Shown here piece by piece: positions 1-8,945 of a stretch of DNA of 64,000 nucleotides. A program made the translations under genes and the position numbers. Location: assembly GCA_023091665.1 (NCBI GenBank), contig JALJCQ010000013.1:1984001-2048000 (forward strand), written 5' to 3'. The notes under the pieces were generated by a model. That model was not told the DNA's origin. It saw nothing but the letters and a program-made list of their open reading frames with translations, and made no database searches. Source of the stretch: Pythium myriotylum. Lineage: Eukaryota > Oomycota > Peronosporomycetes > Pythiales > Pythiaceae. Each line of letters opens with the position of its first letter. Position 1 is the stretch's first letter.

Positions 1-553
1 CGAGGTTCGAACGTCACCAATGCAGCCCAAGCAACACAACACCTCTTCATTTCTTGAAAGACCAAGATTATCGCTAGACAGAAAGCCAGTTGAGTGGCGC
101 GATGATCGGATCCTTACGTTTCTATCTGAAACGCATTTCAACTGAAGGCTGCCTTTCCATCCAAAATTTGAAAGTGTACGAGATTGCTCCACCTTCCGAC
201 AGAGTTCAGGATCAATTAAAGGGCGATACACAAGTGAAGGTGGCGCAAGTTCGTTTTGCGAACACGATGCAACCATCGGACCTGCCAAATCTTCTGTCGT
301 CAAGAAGGATGAAGAGCGTCGAGCAAAAAGGAAGTGCCTCGAGTTGTTCCTTCATGTTGTGTCGACAAAACTCAATCGCTGGCAGGGTCGAAGCCAACAC
401 CTGGAATGAAAGTAATGCCTGCGTGGATTCCAAGATAAAAAAATACACGAGCAGTACCCGATTTCTGGCCCCACTCAGGTTTCTTAAGTTTGTTTGGTGT
501 CATCCGAAGATTTACCGCGATTACGATTCTTTGAGAATGCAGAAGCTCACGCC
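1..553. other. Left-edge region without a supported gene
   Basis: An open frame of 166 codons runs on the plus strand from about 90 to 590, but its translation shows no recognisable domain. Its 3' end overlaps, in antisense, the last exon of DNAAF4, so I do not call it. The stretch is otherwise the 3' flank of DNAAF4. A GGTTCGAA string near position 5 recalls a tRNA T-loop but has no paired stem. Confidence 0.4.
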
Positions 554-2906
554 TTATGGCACGGATAAAACCGTCGTGCTCTCTTCGTGAGCGACGGTCT
601 TTGAAGCCCTGGTGTCTTCTTTTTCCATCTCTTCCCTAATCTTGTTCAGGTCTGCAACAAGAGCCTTATTTGATGGATCCAATGTGACGGCAGCAGCGTA
701 GTCGTCTTTGGCTAGATATCAATGACAAGATATTTCAATTAGTACAGGTTCGGTGAGTACATGATCGAAACGTTGATCAAACCCTGTTCCATATGCTTCA
801 TCGCAGCCTGGGCTATTCCACGACGGACTAGAGTCTTGATCACCCACTCACGCCGTTTCGCCGAACCTGGAGGTGGGCCGACAGCAGAAAACGCTATTCT
901 TTCAACAGACGAACCATTCATTTCGGCCGGATCTTGCTGAAGCAGTTGGAGCGCGGTTGTGCAGTCGTCAACGCACTGTTGATCCTCATGTCGACGAAGG
1001 TAACAGGCAGCTCGATTTGATAAGCACGCAATCGAATGCGGATTCAACTCGAGGGATTCGCCATAACGGGCAATTGCCTCGTGAAGTCGTCCCGCTTTGA
1101 AGGCATTGTCGCCACTCTCCTTTATTTGCATGGACTTCTCGAGCAAAAGGAGCTGATGATAGTCATGCTTCAAAGCGCTGTTTTGTTTGTCCATCGTGAG
1201 CGCCACGCCATAGTCGGCCTTCGCTTCAGTGAACTTCCCAAGACAGCAGAATGCAGTACCTCTACGGACAAGAAGCTTGAGTTTAAGACCGAATTCGCGA
1301 ATGATCCGCGCATGATCATCATCTTGAGATGACAGTACTATACCAGCAGAAGCTGGTGTATCAGGCACGAATGACAGAGCCGTGGTACAGTCGTCAAGAC
1401 AATTTTTGAAAGCAGATAGTTGTAGATGACATGCAGCACGGTTGGATAGGCAACTGCTCAGACATGAAGTTAATTGCTGCAACTGTACACGTTTGATGGC
1501 TTCGTGATAGACATCTTACGAAGTGAGCAACTCGTTCTGGTCGTTATCTAAGGCTGAAACAGCTTCAGTGTACGCATTGAGAGCACTACGAAAATCAAGC
1601 GAGCGGTAAAAATCGTCTCCTTTCGCTTTCAACCACGCCGCTAGGCATAGAGCACATATCAGCAACTTGAGACTACAACGCACACAAATATGCACACGCT
1701 TACGATCGCTCTCGCTGATATCATATGCTTCAGTCGCACCACGTAAGCCCTTGTGCTTCTTTAGATGTTTTCGATTTTTCAGCATCCAGTCTTCCTCCTC
1801 TGCTGCCTTTGACTCGCGCGACGGAGTAGGAAACAAGCGAGGGGTGAAGTGGATCTCTGTCTGAGCTGAGGGACGCGGAGGCGGGATGGGGTTGATCTCA
1901 ACTTCAACATCTTCCTTGGAAACCCCGAATGGTAATCGATCTACTTGTGACTTCGAAACTGCCAAGCCATCAGCATGATTAATGTCTACTTCTGGATCGG
2001 GTCCACTAATCACAACTTCTTCCCGAATTCCCAGTGTTTCAGGTGAGTTGGAACAACTTTCACATGTATCGAGCTCCACGATAGCGTTGCTTTTCTCCCA
2101 TGCAACCTCGGCTGGAGAAGTTTCCAAGTGGGCTATTGCGTCCGGGACCTTAACGTAGCACTCGTCCGTATGATATGGCGATTGAAGTGGCGAATGTCTG
2201 CACTTTGTGGCGACGTGTTCACCTTCGCGAGTTAATACCCTGGATTCTCGGTCTTGATCCCTCTTCTCCACCCCAAGCTTTCGGAATGAATCATACATCG
2301 CCTCCTATTATACAAGATGTTTGCCATTTGCCATCAGCAAACGGCGAGAAAATTTCCGCGAAGGATTAAGAGGGCATACCTCTTCGCGTGCCTTCTCCTC
2401 TGCTTTAAGGTCTGCTAGGATCTGGCGATTTGTTTCATCCACCGCCATTTGAGCGCGTAATGTCTGCTTCTCCTCTTGATATTTACGGTCTTTGCGCTGC
2501 TCAACTAGCAGATTCTCTCCGTTGCGCTTTCTCTCCATGGATGCGAGTCGCCGCTCTTTTAGTTGGTTCTTTGTGGTATCATGACAAAGTTGCTTCCATA
2601 TCTTCGGGACGGCCTTGTTAATCGTGACGTGTACTTGGTGGTTCAAAGCATTGCGCTTCACTATAGCTGACGCATAGTCGATGCTCTCACAAAGGTCCAG
2701 CATGAGCACATATGGCGGTGCGTTAATTTTGAAGACGACATCGCTTACTGACAACCAAGTCAACCGTTTGCTCAGCGCAGTTAATCTACAGGTAGCGTTC
2801 ACATACAGTAAATGTCGGCATCCTTGAGCGCCGCACCAGGTAACGAGATCTGGAGCGCGATACTCGCATCGTCTTGCTCCCACGAGAAGCGTGGCGTCAA
2901 TGGCAT
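554..2906 (-). CDS. DNAAF4: Dynein axonemal assembly factor DNAAF4 (DYX1C1), with a duplicated TPR block
   Basis: DNAAF4 is a cytoplasmic co-chaperone needed to pre-assemble axonemal dynein arms, so its presence suggests flagellate zoospores. Exons (minus strand): 2906-2807, 2747-2380, 2304-1704, 1640-1520, 1453-783, 711-554; introns are 59-75 nt and the product has 672 residues. The start MPLTPRFSWEQ and the CS/p23-like domain align with the family N-terminus once the first intron is removed. The family motif FTPRLFPTPSRES, followed by a run of acidic residues, lies mid-protein, and TPRs follow. Human DNAAF4 has about 420 residues and one C-terminal TPR triplet. Here a second unit follows: SNRAACHLQL and LVRRGTAF recur as SNRAACYLRR and LVRRGIAQ. 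The 63-nt third intron is in frame without a stop, so simple ORF calling misses it. Identity is secure; the last donor (GTTTGA) is unusual but gives a good junction. Confidence 0.9.
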
Positions 2907-3034
2907 CGTGTGAAGTGACCAGTGGCTGTTCCGTCGGGAGTCGTGGGTCACATCGTGACCTTTCGCGCTCTCATTCGACAGATTTGGAACAGTCCATCTC
3001 CTGTAAGGTGCGATTCAGTGCATTGATCGTGAAT

Positions 3035-3035
<1 letters not shown>

Positions 3036-3066
<31 letters not shown>
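3036..3066. repeat. Poly(G) tract of 31 G in a divergent intergenic region
   Basis: An uninterrupted run of 31 G on the plus strand lies between the DNAAF4 start codon (2906, minus) and the lipase start codon (3328, plus). Such a tract can form G-quadruplexes and may affect either divergent promoter. Run length is prone to sequencing and assembly error. A proline-rich frame on the minus strand across it is an artefact of the homopolymer. Confidence 0.95.
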
Positions 3067-3327
3067 CTGATCCACGCTCTTCAATGAATCCGATCAAGCA
3101 TGAGCTGATGCCACGCAGACTGCATGGCATCGCTGAATAATGTACGAGGAAGGGCCAGGTTCAGTTCCAAGACGAGGCACAAGAGGATCACCTATGGAAG
3201 GGAGATGGGTCATTCACCAACGATTGTGGGCGACTGGATCTGATTGATGCGAGGTGTCACGCCATCTCGACCTCTGCGTTGTTTCTGGTGGGCGAGAATG
3301 GTTAGGATTCATTCGCGCTCCGGCACA

Positions 3328-4602
3328 ATGAAGAGCATTGTAACCCTCCCGCTCTTGCTTCTTCTTGCCACGTTCGCTGTACTTGGTGCCGAAGCCACAG
3401 CGCAAGGTGGCGTCGATCCGGACGCGGGCTTGACTGTAACCGAGATTATTCAGCGTCGTGGCTATGATGTGGAAGAACACAAGGTTGTCACCGCTGACCG
3501 CTACGTGCTAACAATGTACCGCATTCCTCGATCGCGCAATGAGTCGAGGTCGGCAGCGAACCAATCAATCCCAGAGAGTAAACCGGTCGTGTATCTTATC
3601 CATGGCCTCCTCGACAGCTCCTCCACATATGTGCTCAATTATCAGGCCCAAAGCTTGGGTTATCTGTTAGCCGATGCTGGTTACGACGTGTGGCTTGGAA
3701 ACAACCGCGGAACCACCTGGTCACGAAAGCATTTGGACTTCAAAACAAATGATCCACGCTTTTGGGACTTCAGTTGGCAGGAGATGGCGACTCAAGACAT
3801 GCCCGCCATGCTAAACTACGTGCTGGAGACCACCAATCGCGCAACCCTGAGCTACGTGGGGCACTCGGAGGGTACCATGCAAGCGTTCGCTGGCTTCTCA
3901 GTACACCAGGAGCTCGCAAAGAGGGTTTCGTACTTCGGCGCGCTTGCGCCAGTTGCTTATGTCGGCAGCACGACCTCGCCTGTGTTTGAGGCACTTGCGA
4001 AAACCTACGTCGATAAATTGTTTCAAGCACTGGGTGTTGGTGAGTTCTGGCCGCAGTCCCCGCTCATCCAGGATCTCCTGGGCAAGTACGGTTGTGCTTT
4101 CGTCGACGTTGCATGTAATAGCATTATCAATGCGCTTACAGGGCCGTCGGACAATGTGAATACGTCCCGCATCCATGTGTATATCACACAGACTCCGGCT
4201 GGTACGTCTGTGAAGAACCTGGCCCACTTTGCGCAGGGTATCCGGGATGATACATTCCGCCATTACGACTACGGCTGCAAATGCTCCAGACTTCTACCGC
4301 TCTCAATGTGTCCAAAGCTCATCTGCAAGAACAAGGAGGTTTACGGTGCCTTTGATCCGCCAGCGTGGGATCTCTCGGCGGTGAAGTACCCAGGTATGGC
4401 CTTCTTCACGGGCAAGCAGGATTGGCTCGCCACCGCCACGGATATCGCAAAGCTTCGCGCGCAACTGCCTCTGGGAACAATCGTCTACGAAAAGCAAGTC
4501 TCGTACAATCATCTCGACTTTACATGGGCGTACAACGGACCCGAAATGATCTACAAGGATCTCATCGCCCACATCAAGCTGTTTGAGGGTGTAGGGTACT
4601 GA
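3328..4602 (+). CDS. Secreted acid lipase of the gastric/lysosomal (AB-hydrolase-associated) family
   Basis: This is a 424-residue alpha/beta-hydrolase that should cleave acyl esters outside the cell or in an acidic compartment. I chose the ATG at 3328 because it opens directly onto a classical signal peptide (MKSIV then a Leu-rich core and small residues near 22-26). Upstream in-frame codons would bury that signal. The N-terminal AB-hydrolase-associated segment (TEIIQRRGYDVEEH) is followed by the oxyanion-hole strand with HGLLDSS near residue 92. The nucleophile elbow is GHSEG with Ser180; most relatives have GHSQG. The late Asp (GKQDWLAT) and His (YNHLDFTW) complete a plausible triad. Several Cys pairs in the cap suit a secreted protein. 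Single exon, with normal family length. Confidence 0.9.
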   Translation: MKSIVTLPLLLLLATFAVLGAEATAQGGVDPDAGLTVTEIIQRRGYDVEEHKVVTADRYVLTMYRIPRSRNESRSAANQSIPESKPVVYLIHGLLDSSSTYVLNYQAQSLGYLLADAGYDVWLGNNRGTTWSRKHLDFKTNDPRFWDFSWQEMATQDMPAMLNYVLETTNRATLSYVGHSEGTMQAFAGFSVHQELAKRVSYFGALAPVAYVGSTTSPVFEALAKTYVDKLFQALGVGEFWPQSPLIQDLLGKYGCAFVDVACNSIINALTGPSDNVNTSRIHVYITQTPAGTSVKNLAHFAQGIRDDTFRHYDYGCKCSRLLPLSMCPKLICKNKEVYGAFDPPAWDLSAVKYPGMAFFTGKQDWLATATDIAKLRAQLPLGTIVYEKQVSYNHLDFTWAYNGPEMIYKDLIAHIKLFEGVGY

Positions 4603-4725
4603 TTTAACATCAATCACTTCAACTTCCCTTTGATGCCTCAAGAAAGGTCCCATTTAACGTGTAACGAAGGGAGCAGAGTTCGGCGGTGGAGTGGTTGGAG
4701 AATGGTTATTGAGAAGGTGGCAGCA

Positions 4726-5655
4726 ATGAGTGCTGGGGACTGGAAGCTCATTAGCCAAGGCGCGGAGGCGGTGCGTGCGTACACCCTTCCTCAATTCATT
4801 GGCATGATTAACTGAGCGAAGTTACGCCGCTGTAGAAAGTCTATGAGACGGTTTTCTGTGGCCGTCCATGCATCGTCAAAGAACGCATCAAGAAAGCATA
4901 CCGTCTGCCCGTGCTGGACGCCAAGCTCTCCCACCGGCGCCTTGTGCAAGAAGCGCGTTGTATCATGAAGTGCCGTCGCGCTGGCGTCCTTACACCGTGC
5001 ATCTACCTTGTTGACGAGGATGGAGGGCGACTATACACTGAAAAGATACTTGGCGGGAGTGTCAAGGAGTACATTCGCGCGGCCTTTCAGAAGGGTGCGA
5101 GATCGAGCCAAGCACAACAGTGGTTGATTCCATGGAGTTCTAATTAGCGCGTGATGCTAGACTCGCATTATGGCCCCGAGGCGCTTAAGATCGCCTACTC
5201 GATTGGAGTTGCGATTGCGAAAATGCACGACGCGGACATTGTCCATGGTGACCTGACGACATCGAACCTCATGCTGAGCAGCACAGACGCAACAGATGTG
5301 GTAAGCGAGTTGTAGCTATCGAAATGAGTGCGGTATCAACGACTGACCGGTAGATATTCTAGACTGTGATCGATTTCGGACTGGCCAATTCGCAGCCTCT
5401 TCCAGAAGACAAGGCAGTCGACCTCTACGTCATGGAGCGCGCTTTCAACAGCACGCACGTCAACTCGGAAGTGCTGGTGCGTTTGTCGTTGGTGCTCTTT
5501 GAGAGTGAACAACAGCTAACTGGTTGTGGAGTGCTTGTTGCTAGGTGGAAGAAGTACTTCGCGCGTACAAAGCTAGTTCTCGACGATCAGATGCAACATT
5601 CCAAAAGCTCGCGGCAGTGCGTCTACGCGGTCGAAAGCGCACCATGGTGGGATAA
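4726..5655 (+). CDS. TP53RK: KEOPS/EKC kinase Bud32 (TP53RK/PRPK)
   Basis: Bud32 is the small atypical kinase/ATPase of the KEOPS complex that supports t6A tRNA modification. Exons: 4726-4774, 4840-5094, 5161-5300, 5363-5476, 5545-5655; introns are 62-68 nt and the product has 222 residues. After splicing the protein aligns collinearly with human TP53RK. It has the N-terminal LISQGAEA motif, VHGDLTTSN with catalytic Asp132, the DFG motif with Asp152, the SLOW-type segment LPEDKAVDLYVMERAF, and the C-terminal VRLRGRKRTMVG that ends the family. Donors include GTGCGT and GTGCGA, so donor choice is relaxed. It converges on the acidic protein gene, with 224 nt between stop codons. Confidence 0.95.
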
Positions 5656-5879
5656 AGCGCATGAAAAGAACAGAAGAAGAGGAATGGCCAGAAGAATGTG
5701 AGCTCGCAATTCAGAGTTACTGTATCCCCGAGCAAGACCAACTGGCGCATTGCGCTTATAGAGAAGGGAGGGCAAACAAGTCATCGAGTGACATTCTTGC
5801 ATGAAGCACTCAACAACCTCGGCCCAGTCGAAGGAATCTTCTAACAAATACTGTACTAGGAGAAGCGGAAATTGGTGTG

Positions 5880-6538
5880 TTACTTCTTCTGTTTCTTGGC
5901 TAGTGCACCAAACGGAAGTCAGTGGCCCCTCAACTTCGCTCACCACGACAGTACAAGGATGTGTACCTGGCGGGGCATCCTCATCATCATCCTCATCATC
6001 GTCACCAGCGTCTTCGTCCTCATCTTCATTGGCAGCATCATCGTAGTCTTCGTCGTTCTCATCGTCCTGCATGCACATGTCCAAGCATGACTGTTAGCGG
6101 CTTCGACCCAACCACTCTCGACCACAGAGGAGACCAACCTCAAAGGTGGTCGTATAAAGAGAAGCTAAACCGACCTGGTCATCACCTCCATCTTCTTCTT
6201 CCTCGTCTTCCTCGGCCGTGTTCTGGTCTTCCTCCTCCTCTTCCTCCTGGTCGTCGTCGGCGCTCTCCCCGTCCGCGTTGGCTACGCCGGCTTCTTCGTC
6301 CTCGTCTTCGTTGTCGTCGTCATTGCCGGTGCAATTTTCTTCTTCGTTCTCCTCCTCGTTCTCCTCCTCGTTCTCGCCACTCTCGGCGTCTTCGGGAGCC
6401 ACCTCCGCCACGGGCTTGGGCTTGATCTGGTCCGCTGGCTTGTCGGTCGCGGGTGTGGCGCTAGCGGCTGCCTCCTGTCATTCCGCGCACGTCAGCACGG
6501 GCTAGTCGCATCCCTCGCGGCGAGGCACCTACCGTCAT
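5880..6538 (-). CDS. Prothymosin-alpha-like highly acidic nuclear protein
   Basis: The spliced product has 141 residues. A short Ala/Pro/Lys-containing N-terminus (MTEAAASATP) is followed by about 100 residues that are almost all Glu, Asp, Asn and Gln. The protein ends in the basic tail PPAKKQKK. This layout (initiator-proximal small residues, acidic body, C-terminal KKQK nuclear signal) matches prothymosin-alpha-type histone-binding proteins, which are intrinsically disordered. Exons (minus): 6538-6533, 6474-6175, 6066-5967, 5899-5880. The first coding exon is only ATG ACG. Without the last two introns the frame runs into unrelated hydrophobic residues, so the basic tail supports the model. 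Homology cannot be proved from such low-complexity sequence; another acidic histone chaperone-like protein is possible. Confidence 0.7.
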
Positions 6539-7168
6539 GGTCGTGGAGATCTCGGACTTGCAGCTTGGCTCGGAGAGTGGTGCCCCGTGGACGGCGCGAG
6601 AGTCAAGCCGGTCTTTTCTTCCCGCGCACCGCGGGGGGCCGCCTGCATCCGAGCGGCGGGGAAAGGGCGTGGAGCGGAGCGCGGGCGGACGCCGGGAGAG
6701 CTGAAGTACCCTGGCAGCGGGCGGCAACGTGGCGGCGGCGGGCTGACGTTGAAGGTTCCAGATTTGGCGGAGCGGACACCGCAGCGGACGAGGGCGGACG
6801 CGTGATTAGGTAATACAGTAGCCGCGACTTGCCCCGCGCTATCGAATCTTCGACGGACTGGCCTCCTCGCCCGTGTTTTTACGGACTGTATTTACGAATA
6901 TACTGACTTAAGAGGTTGAAGAACTGACCCAAGTGTACCCATTTGGTGGGAGGGGCTACAATTCGAGGGAAGTTATCACAGCGTGCGACTCGTCGCGCCT
7001 GTCACAGCCGTGGAAAATTCAGCCGCGCGACATCAGCGGCCGCTGATCCATTCGCGGCCGCGACATGAACCACGCTGACGCTGTAGCCATCGCGCGCAGT
7101 TGGTGAGCGGATTGCACTGACGCAGTGCCTCCTCATTCTCACTTTTCCGAGTCCCATCGCAAGACACA
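6539..7168. other. Divergent intergenic region, GC-rich core
   Basis: These 630 nt separate the acidic protein gene (minus) and the GH72 gene (plus), and must hold both promoters. The part from about 6560 to 6800 is very rich in G+C and CpG and carries open frames with no domain on both strands, which I treat as chance. No RNA gene or repeat was seen. Confidence 0.5.
7132..7146 (+). promoter_or_regulatory. Oomycete-type initiator upstream of the GH72 gene
   Basis: CTCATTCTCACTTTT resembles the oomycete core promoter (initiator TCATTYY followed by a flanking C/A/T-rich element). It ends 22 nt before the start codon at 7169, so transcription probably starts here and leaves a short 5' leader. 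Confidence 0.6.
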
Positions 7169-8647
7169 ATGAAGCTCCTCTCCACTATCTGCACCCTGGC
7201 CGGTTTCCTGGCACTGTTGGAGCCGGCTCGCGCATACACGAACCCCATCACGATCAAAAACTACAAGATGTACGATGCTAAAACAGGCGAGTACTTTGGC
7301 GTCAAGGGCGTCGACTATTACCCACGCCCCAATGCTGGAGAGCTCAACGAGAACAACCTTGATCTCTTCACTGACGACTACGAGGCGATCTGGACGCCCG
7401 ATCTCGCGCAGCTTGCAGCACTCGGAGCAAACGCCGTGCGCCTTTACGCTGTCGACCCGTCCAAGTCTCACAGCAAGTTTATGTGTGCACTGCGCTCTTA
7501 TGGCATGTACGCGCTCGTGGACATTGGTGCGAGCTGCGAAGGATGCTCCATCACGAAAGATAAGTATCCGGCATGTTACTCATCCACTCTCAAGACCCGG
7601 GGACAACAAATCATCGATGAATTCGCGCAATACGACAACGTACTGGCTTTCAGTGCTGGCAACGAGATCAATCACGTAGCTGATGCGGTTACAGACAACG
7701 CACCGTGCCAAAAGAAATTCATCCGGGATATGCGAGCATATATCGCTAGCTGTTCCACCCTCCGGCAGATCCCTGTGGGTGTTGTACTCGCCGACTCGGC
7801 TGACCAACGAGAACTCAATGCCAAGTACTACAACTGCCGGACAAACTCGAGCGATGAGTACGAGAATGCTCAGTGGTACGGCCTTAATGTCTACCAGTAC
7901 TGCGATGGCACGGTGACAAGTGTTGATAAAGCAGAGGGTTACCAAGGTCTCCTGTCAGATTTCCAAGCCTACCAAATGAACATTCCAGTCCTGTTCACGG
8001 AGTTCGGATGTCTGGACAAATCCTTCCCAACCGTGGATGACTACGCTGCCCAGCGTACATGGCTTCAAGCAGGATGGATTCACTCGAAGACTTTCCGAGA
8101 ACAGTTCAATGGCGGGTTTGCTTTCGAGTACTCTACAGAACTTGCGAACTCGAAAGAAGACTCCCCTTATCCGTTCACGACGTATGGTGCACAAAACTAC
8201 GGACTGGGGTACTACTCACCAGAGGACTGCGACCACGTCAACACCACATGCACATACAAACGTATGCCAAACTACAACTACTTGGCGAAACAATACAACG
8301 CCACAGACTATAGCGACGAGCCCGCGATGAGCAGCTTCGTCGCCAACACAAGCAAAATCGAGTTCCCATCATGCCCTTCCAGCTTCAAGAAGCTCAGTGA
8401 TATCACCTGGTCTGACGTTGACGCTGTAAGCTTGTCATGCCCAACGTCTGCACAGGCGTACACATGTCCAGGTCAATCCTCAAGTGGCACGTGGACAGGC
8501 ACTAGCAAGTCTACAACAGGAGGCACGAGCGGTACAAGCGGGACGAGTGGCGATTCCACGACGAGTGGGACCAGGTCGACAAGAGCTAACCTTATCTCGG
8601 CGGCACTGGTGGCAGTGCTTAGCGCAGTAGCACCCTCTGTACTGTAA
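7169..8647 (+). CDS. GPI-anchored beta-1,3-glucanosyltransferase, GH72 (Gas/Gel type)
   Basis: This enzyme cuts and re-joins beta-1,3-glucan chains in the cell wall. The 492-residue protein starts with a signal peptide cleaved near residue 22. The GH72 barrel contains VKGVDYYPRP near residue 46. The acid/base Glu166 is in SAGNEIN and the nucleophile Glu278 is in LFTEFGC. A Cys-containing C-terminal module (about 390-460) precedes a Ser/Thr/Gly-rich linker and a hydrophobic end (LVAVLSAVAPSVL), the layout of a GPI-attachment signal. The region between barrel and linker is shorter than a typical X8/CBM43 module. Single exon. The start follows a good initiator at 7132-7146. Confidence 0.93.
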   Translation: MKLLSTICTLAGFLALLEPARAYTNPITIKNYKMYDAKTGEYFGVKGVDYYPRPNAGELNENNLDLFTDDYEAIWTPDLAQLAALGANAVRLYAVDPSKSHSKFMCALRSYGMYALVDIGASCEGCSITKDKYPACYSSTLKTRGQQIIDEFAQYDNVLAFSAGNEINHVADAVTDNAPCQKKFIRDMRAYIASCSTLRQIPVGVVLADSADQRELNAKYYNCRTNSSDEYENAQWYGLNVYQYCDGTVTSVDKAEGYQGLLSDFQAYQMNIPVLFTEFGCLDKSFPTVDDYAAQRTWLQAGWIHSKTFREQFNGGFAFEYSTELANSKEDSPYPFTTYGAQNYGLGYYSPEDCDHVNTTCTYKRMPNYNYLAKQYNATDYSDEPAMSSFVANTSKIEFPSCPSSFKKLSDITWSDVDAVSLSCPTSAQAYTCPGQSSSGTWTGTSKSTTGGTSGTSGTSGDSTTSGTRSTRANLISAALVAVLSAVAPSVL

Positions 8648-8945
8648 ACAACAACAAGTAGTAGCTTCCGCTTCAACAAGACATGGCACAATCCGAGCAT
8701 ATGCTTGATGAAAACCGCGCGCTGGATGACCTGTTGGACCACTACTGTACTTCTGGAACTGATTAAAAATGATCTCAAGAAAACAAAGATGAGGCCCAAT
8801 ACACCGAGAGCAATCTAACAATGCGAAGTGTATTCGGTCGAGGTACCATGTCGCAAGTGAATGGTGGCCTCCGTAGAAATGTCAAAGATTTGAATTTCCA
8901 CCACATACGGGAGACCGATAGCCCTGTGAGACCAATGAGAGAGCT

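Noticed and set aside
1..20. GGTTCGAA string like a tRNA T-loop
   Set aside because: The flanking bases do not pair into a T-stem and no acceptor or anticodon arm is visible in the window.
90..590. 166-codon plus-strand open frame
   Set aside because: No domain, and its 3' part is antisense to the last exon of DNAAF4.
2948..3130. Proline-rich minus-strand frame
   Set aside because: It exists only because the poly(G) tract reads as poly-Pro.
5922..6425. His/Pro/Arg-rich and Ser-rich plus-strand frames
   Set aside because: They are antisense shadows of the GAA/GAC-rich acidic protein gene.
6565..6813. Gly/Arg-rich plus-strand frames in the GC-rich intergenic core
   Set aside because: Composition follows local GC content; no domain, and two overlapping frames look alike.
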